47,531 bases of DNA from positions 1 to 47,531 of the forward strand of contig WRIY01000017.1 in assembly GCA_009782515.1 (NCBI GenBank). Direction: 5' to 3'. The notes beneath the pieces were generated by a model. That model had not been told where the DNA came from and did not search any database. It saw only the letters and a program-made list of their open reading frames with translations. Numbering within the stretch: position 1 is the stretch's first letter; the number at the start of each line of letters is the position of its first letter. Origin of the DNA: Eubacteriaceae bacterium (GTDB lineage Bacteria > Bacillota > Clostridia > Eubacteriales > Anaerofustaceae). The position numbers and the translations under genes were made by a program. Shown piece after piece: positions 45,501 to 47,531 of this stretch.

Positions 45501-45809
45501 TCAAAAGGCATAAAAGCAGTTGCAATAAACAAGCTGCATGAAGGCCGCCCGAATATTACTGATGCGATAAAAAACCACCAGCTTGATATTATTATCAATA
45601 CGCCGAGCGGCAACCGGCAGAGCAATGATGATGGCTCCTATATAAGAAAATCAGCAATCCAGTATAACATTCCATACGTTACAACCCTTACCGCTGCTAT
45701 GGCAGCTGCGAAGGGAATCTTAGAAAAATCGCAGCAAAAGAGCGACAAAGCGTATTCGCTGCAAGAATACCACATTAAGAGCGCTAACTATTCAGCTGTA
45801 GGAGAATGA
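42525..45809 (+). CDS. carB: Carbamoyl-phosphate synthase large subunit
   Basis: CarB makes carbamoyl phosphate for pyrimidines and arginine from bicarbonate, ammonia and two ATP. The 1094-residue protein has both duplicated synthetase halves ([20 protein letters not shown] in the first, [17 protein letters not shown] in the second), each with ATP-grasp elements, and a C-terminal MGS-like allosteric domain (from about 950). The length is normal. The small glutaminase subunit gene carA, normally adjacent, is not found anywhere in this window. GAAAGG precedes the ATG. The guaA-type gene starts immediately after its stop, so all three genes are one operon. Confidence 0.96.
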   Translation: [1094 protein letters not shown]

Positions 45810-46775
45810 ATGCAAAATTTTAGCGGCACAATAGATGAATTTATAAAACAAGCATGTGAATCTATAAAAACCGAGGCAGATGGCAAGCCGGCGCTGTGCG
45901 CAGTATCCGGCGGCGTTGACTCAGCTGTTTGCGCTGTGCTTGCGAATATAGCTCTTGGCGACAGCCTTACATGCCTATTTGTAGACACAGGCCTAATGCG
46001 CAAAAATGAAGGTGACCAAGTTTGCGAAATGTTTGAAAGCGCATTCTCAATTAACTTGGTTAGAATTGATGCTGAAGATCGCTTTCTTGCCAGGCTGCAA
46101 GGCGTAACCGACCCTGAAGAAAAGCGCAAGGCTATTGGCGAGGAGTTTATCCGTGTGTTTGAAGAAGAAGCCGCTAAGCTTGGCGAGATAGGCTGCCTTG
46201 TCCAGGGAACAATATACCCTGACATCATGGAAAGCGGTGAAGATGGCCACAAACAGGTAAAAGCCCACCATAATGTAGGCGGAATGCCTACAAATATTGA
46301 ATTTCATGCTGTTATTGAGCCAATAAAGCTTCTTTACAAAGAGGAAGTCCGTGAGTGCGCAAGAAAGCTTGGATTGCCAGATTCTTTTGCCAACCGCCAG
46401 CCATTCCCCGGTCCGGGCCTTGCAGTGCGCTGCCTTGGCGAAGTAACAAAGCAAAAGCTTGCACTGCTGCGGGAAGCTGATGCAATATTCACCGAAGAGC
46501 TCGAAAAAGCAGGGCTTAATGATGAAGTCGCACAATACTTTGCAATAATTCCCGGGCTTCAAACTGTAGGGGTGCGCAGCGATGAGCGCTCTTATGAAGA
46601 TATGATTGCGCTTCGCGCGATCACAAGCACTGATTTCGTTACAGCAGGATCAGCCCGCCTTCCATATGAGCTCATTGAAACTGTAGCGGACAGGATAACA
46701 AGCGAAGTTTGCGGTATAAACCGCGTTGTGCTTGATATTACGCCAAAACCTCCAGGCACTGTGGAGTGGGAATAG
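45810..46775 (+). CDS. guaA: GMP synthetase ATP-pyrophosphatase subunit, without glutaminase domain
   Basis: A 321-residue protein containing only the C-terminal two-thirds of GMP synthase: the ATP-pyrophosphatase domain with AVSGGVDSAV (Ser33-Ser38) and FVDTGLMRKNEGDQV, the substrate region FPGPGLAVRCLGEV, and the dimerisation domain ending PKPPGTVEWE. The N-terminal class I glutamine amidotransferase domain of the usual bacterial enzyme (about 190 residues) is absent; archaea and some bacteria encode it separately. It turns XMP into GMP with ammonia. AGGAGA overlaps the carB end, and the start directly follows the carB stop. Confidence 0.95.
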   Translation: MQNFSGTIDEFIKQACESIKTEADGKPALCAVSGGVDSAVCAVLANIALGDSLTCLFVDTGLMRKNEGDQVCEMFESAFSINLVRIDAEDRFLARLQGVTDPEEKRKAIGEEFIRVFEEEAAKLGEIGCLVQGTIYPDIMESGEDGHKQVKAHHNVGGMPTNIEFHAVIEPIKLLYKEEVRECARKLGLPDSFANRQPFPGPGLAVRCLGEVTKQKLALLREADAIFTEELEKAGLNDEVAQYFAIIPGLQTVGVRSDERSYEDMIALRAITSTDFVTAGSARLPYELIETVADRITSEVCGINRVVLDITPKPPGTVEWE

Positions 46776-46816
46776 TAAACACGCTCGAAATTATGGCTTA
46801 AAACCGTTGTTTTTTG

Positions 46817-46848
46817 GTCAAAATCCTGCCCAGTGACAACATTTTGAC
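46817..46848. repeat. Inverted repeat downstream of guaA
   Basis: GTCAAAAT (46817-46824) is mirrored exactly by ATTTTGAC (46841-46848) with a 16-base loop between the convergent guaA and XRE genes. There is no T-run after it, so termination is doubtful. Confidence 0.4.
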
Positions 46849-46895
46849 AACATCCATAAAATTCCAGCACCTGAGCTAGCGCTATTTATAGCCGT

Positions 46896-47368
46896 TTAGC
46901 TCTTTTTTTGCTCCTCGAGAAAGTTGTAGCGCCAAGCATTATACTCATCTTTTGTTATTTCGCCGTTTTTGTACTTTTCTGAAATTCTATGCCATGCCTT
47001 AAAGAATTCATACATTGAAAGATAAATTTCCCCTCTTGTTTTATCCAGCTCAAGGCATATCTCTCCATCAATGCTGCTGATGCCAAGCCCATAAATATCT
47101 TCTAGGAAAAGAAAGTATGGGCCAATCCGGTAAGCGAGTCGATCTTGAGAACATCAAGAGCAGCCGGGCTTACGCCAAGAACAGCTGCGATGCCACTTAA
47201 CACGCCTTCTCTTGGCGACCTCGCACCTGTTTCATATTGCGCTATACGCACATCAGCTGTGTTTTCATCAAAACCAACAGCCATTCCAAGCCACTTTTGT
47301 GCCATTCCTCTTAGATTGCGAAAATACTTAATCCTCTCGCCTATGGACATTGCGATACCAGCTTTCAT
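46896..47368 (-). pseudogene. XRE-family regulator disrupted by a single frameshift
   Basis: The first frame (47102-47368, 88 residues) gives a Cro/C1-type helix-turn-helix (GERIKYFRNLRGMAQKWLGMAVGF, DVRIAQYETGARSPREG) and stops after HTFFS. The next frame continues without a stop from there to 46896 and encodes the expected second half (LEDIYGLGISSIDGE, RGEIYLSMYEFFKAWHRISEK, NGEITKDEYNAWRYNF), which matches the C-terminal part of HTH regulators common in Clostridia. One base seems missing near the T-rich tract at 47103-47112. It is a real pseudogene or a sequencing error. The start may be 47368 or the internal ATG at 47350. It lies 9 bases behind the end of another gene. Confidence 0.8.
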
Positions 47369-47377
47369 GAATTCGTC

Positions 47378-47531
47378 TTAGCTTATTATAGATGTGAAGA
47401 GTACGCCATCTTCTTTTCGGCTGTCTGTTCGCTCTTCGCGCCCAATCCAGCCAAACGCTTCGGCAAGGCCGTTTTGGATTGTTAGGGAAAGCGGGATGCA
47501 GTATGAGAGAGCGCCAGCCTCAGCCAAAATG
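47378..47531 (-). CDS. 3' end of an unknown gene cut by the window edge
   Basis: An open frame of 50 codons enters from the right edge and ends at TAA (47378-47380), 9 bases before the XRE start. It reads LTIQNGLAEAFGWIGREE and ends GVLFTSIIS. I do not recognise the family. It has no stop over its full length and its spacing to the XRE gene suggests an operon. Confidence 0.5.
   Translation of the reverse strand, partial: ILAEAGALSYCIPLSLTIQNGLAEAFGWIGREERTDSRKEDGVLFTSIIS

Noticed and set aside
1-47531. CRISPR arrays, prophage, and integrative-element attachment sites
   Set aside because: No regularly spaced repeats, no phage structural or integrase genes, and no duplicated tRNA end were found.

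Overview
The window is a piece of a chromosome from a spore-forming, anaerobic-type Firmicute, most likely in the Clostridia. The evidence is low-to-middling GC, strong AGGAGG ribosome-binding sites, TTG starts, endospore genes (spoIIID, gpr, spoIIP), the Firmicute blocks tig-clpP-clpX, tilS-hpt-ftsH and secA-prfB, lipoproteins of the BMP family and a PduL-type phosphotransacylase. No phage, plasmid origin or CRISPR array is visible. The only mobile-element trace is a decayed transposase at the left edge.

Layout. 1-1509: frameshifted transposase. 1605-5211 (minus): protein quality control, clpX, clpP and trigger factor, then an EndoA/MazF toxin (5432-5785) with no visible antitoxin. 6323-9771 (minus): a DUF6157 protein, an OmpR-type two-component system and a UBA/DUF4342-like membrane protein. 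10583-12899: a metallo-beta-lactamase-fold hydrolase converging on a DNA glycosylase and a threonine aldolase. 13056-13131: tRNA-Thr(CGU). 13484-14806: small unknown genes, including a prealbumin-fold domain protein. 14965-22037 (minus): a second EF-G-like GTPase, DUF948 and YtxH envelope proteins, ftsH, hpt and tilS. 22414-29866 (plus): secA, prfB with its programmed frameshift, spoIIID, asnS and a membrane-anchored leucine-rich-repeat protein. 29901-32765: a PH-domain protein, rpsT, and the gpr-spoIIP sporulation pair. 32835-39327 (minus): pduL, a U32 peptidase-family protein, ilvE, two BMP lipoproteins, trxB and trmL. 39732-46775 (plus): a URO-D-fold protein, then an apparent operon of a PurF-like protein, carB and a GMP-synthetase ATP-pyrophosphatase. 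46896-47531 (minus): a frameshifted XRE regulator and the end of an unknown gene.

The most interesting signal is the operon at 41061-46775. Its three products belong to families that normally take nitrogen from glutamine, and each lacks the glutamine-hydrolysing part as far as this window shows. The PurF-like protein starts Met-Gly-Gly where the catalytic Cys should be. CarB has no CarA beside it. The GMP synthetase has only the ATP-pyrophosphatase and dimerisation domains. This suggests free ammonia, or a shared separate glutaminase, supplies nitrogen for nucleotide synthesis. That is inference and depends on what the rest of the genome encodes.

Other points worth a second look are a compact GPR spore protease, a hairpin placed between the ribosome-binding site and start codon of the LRR gene, paired BMP lipoproteins without a transporter, an orphan MazF, and two genes broken by apparent single-base frameshifts near the window ends.
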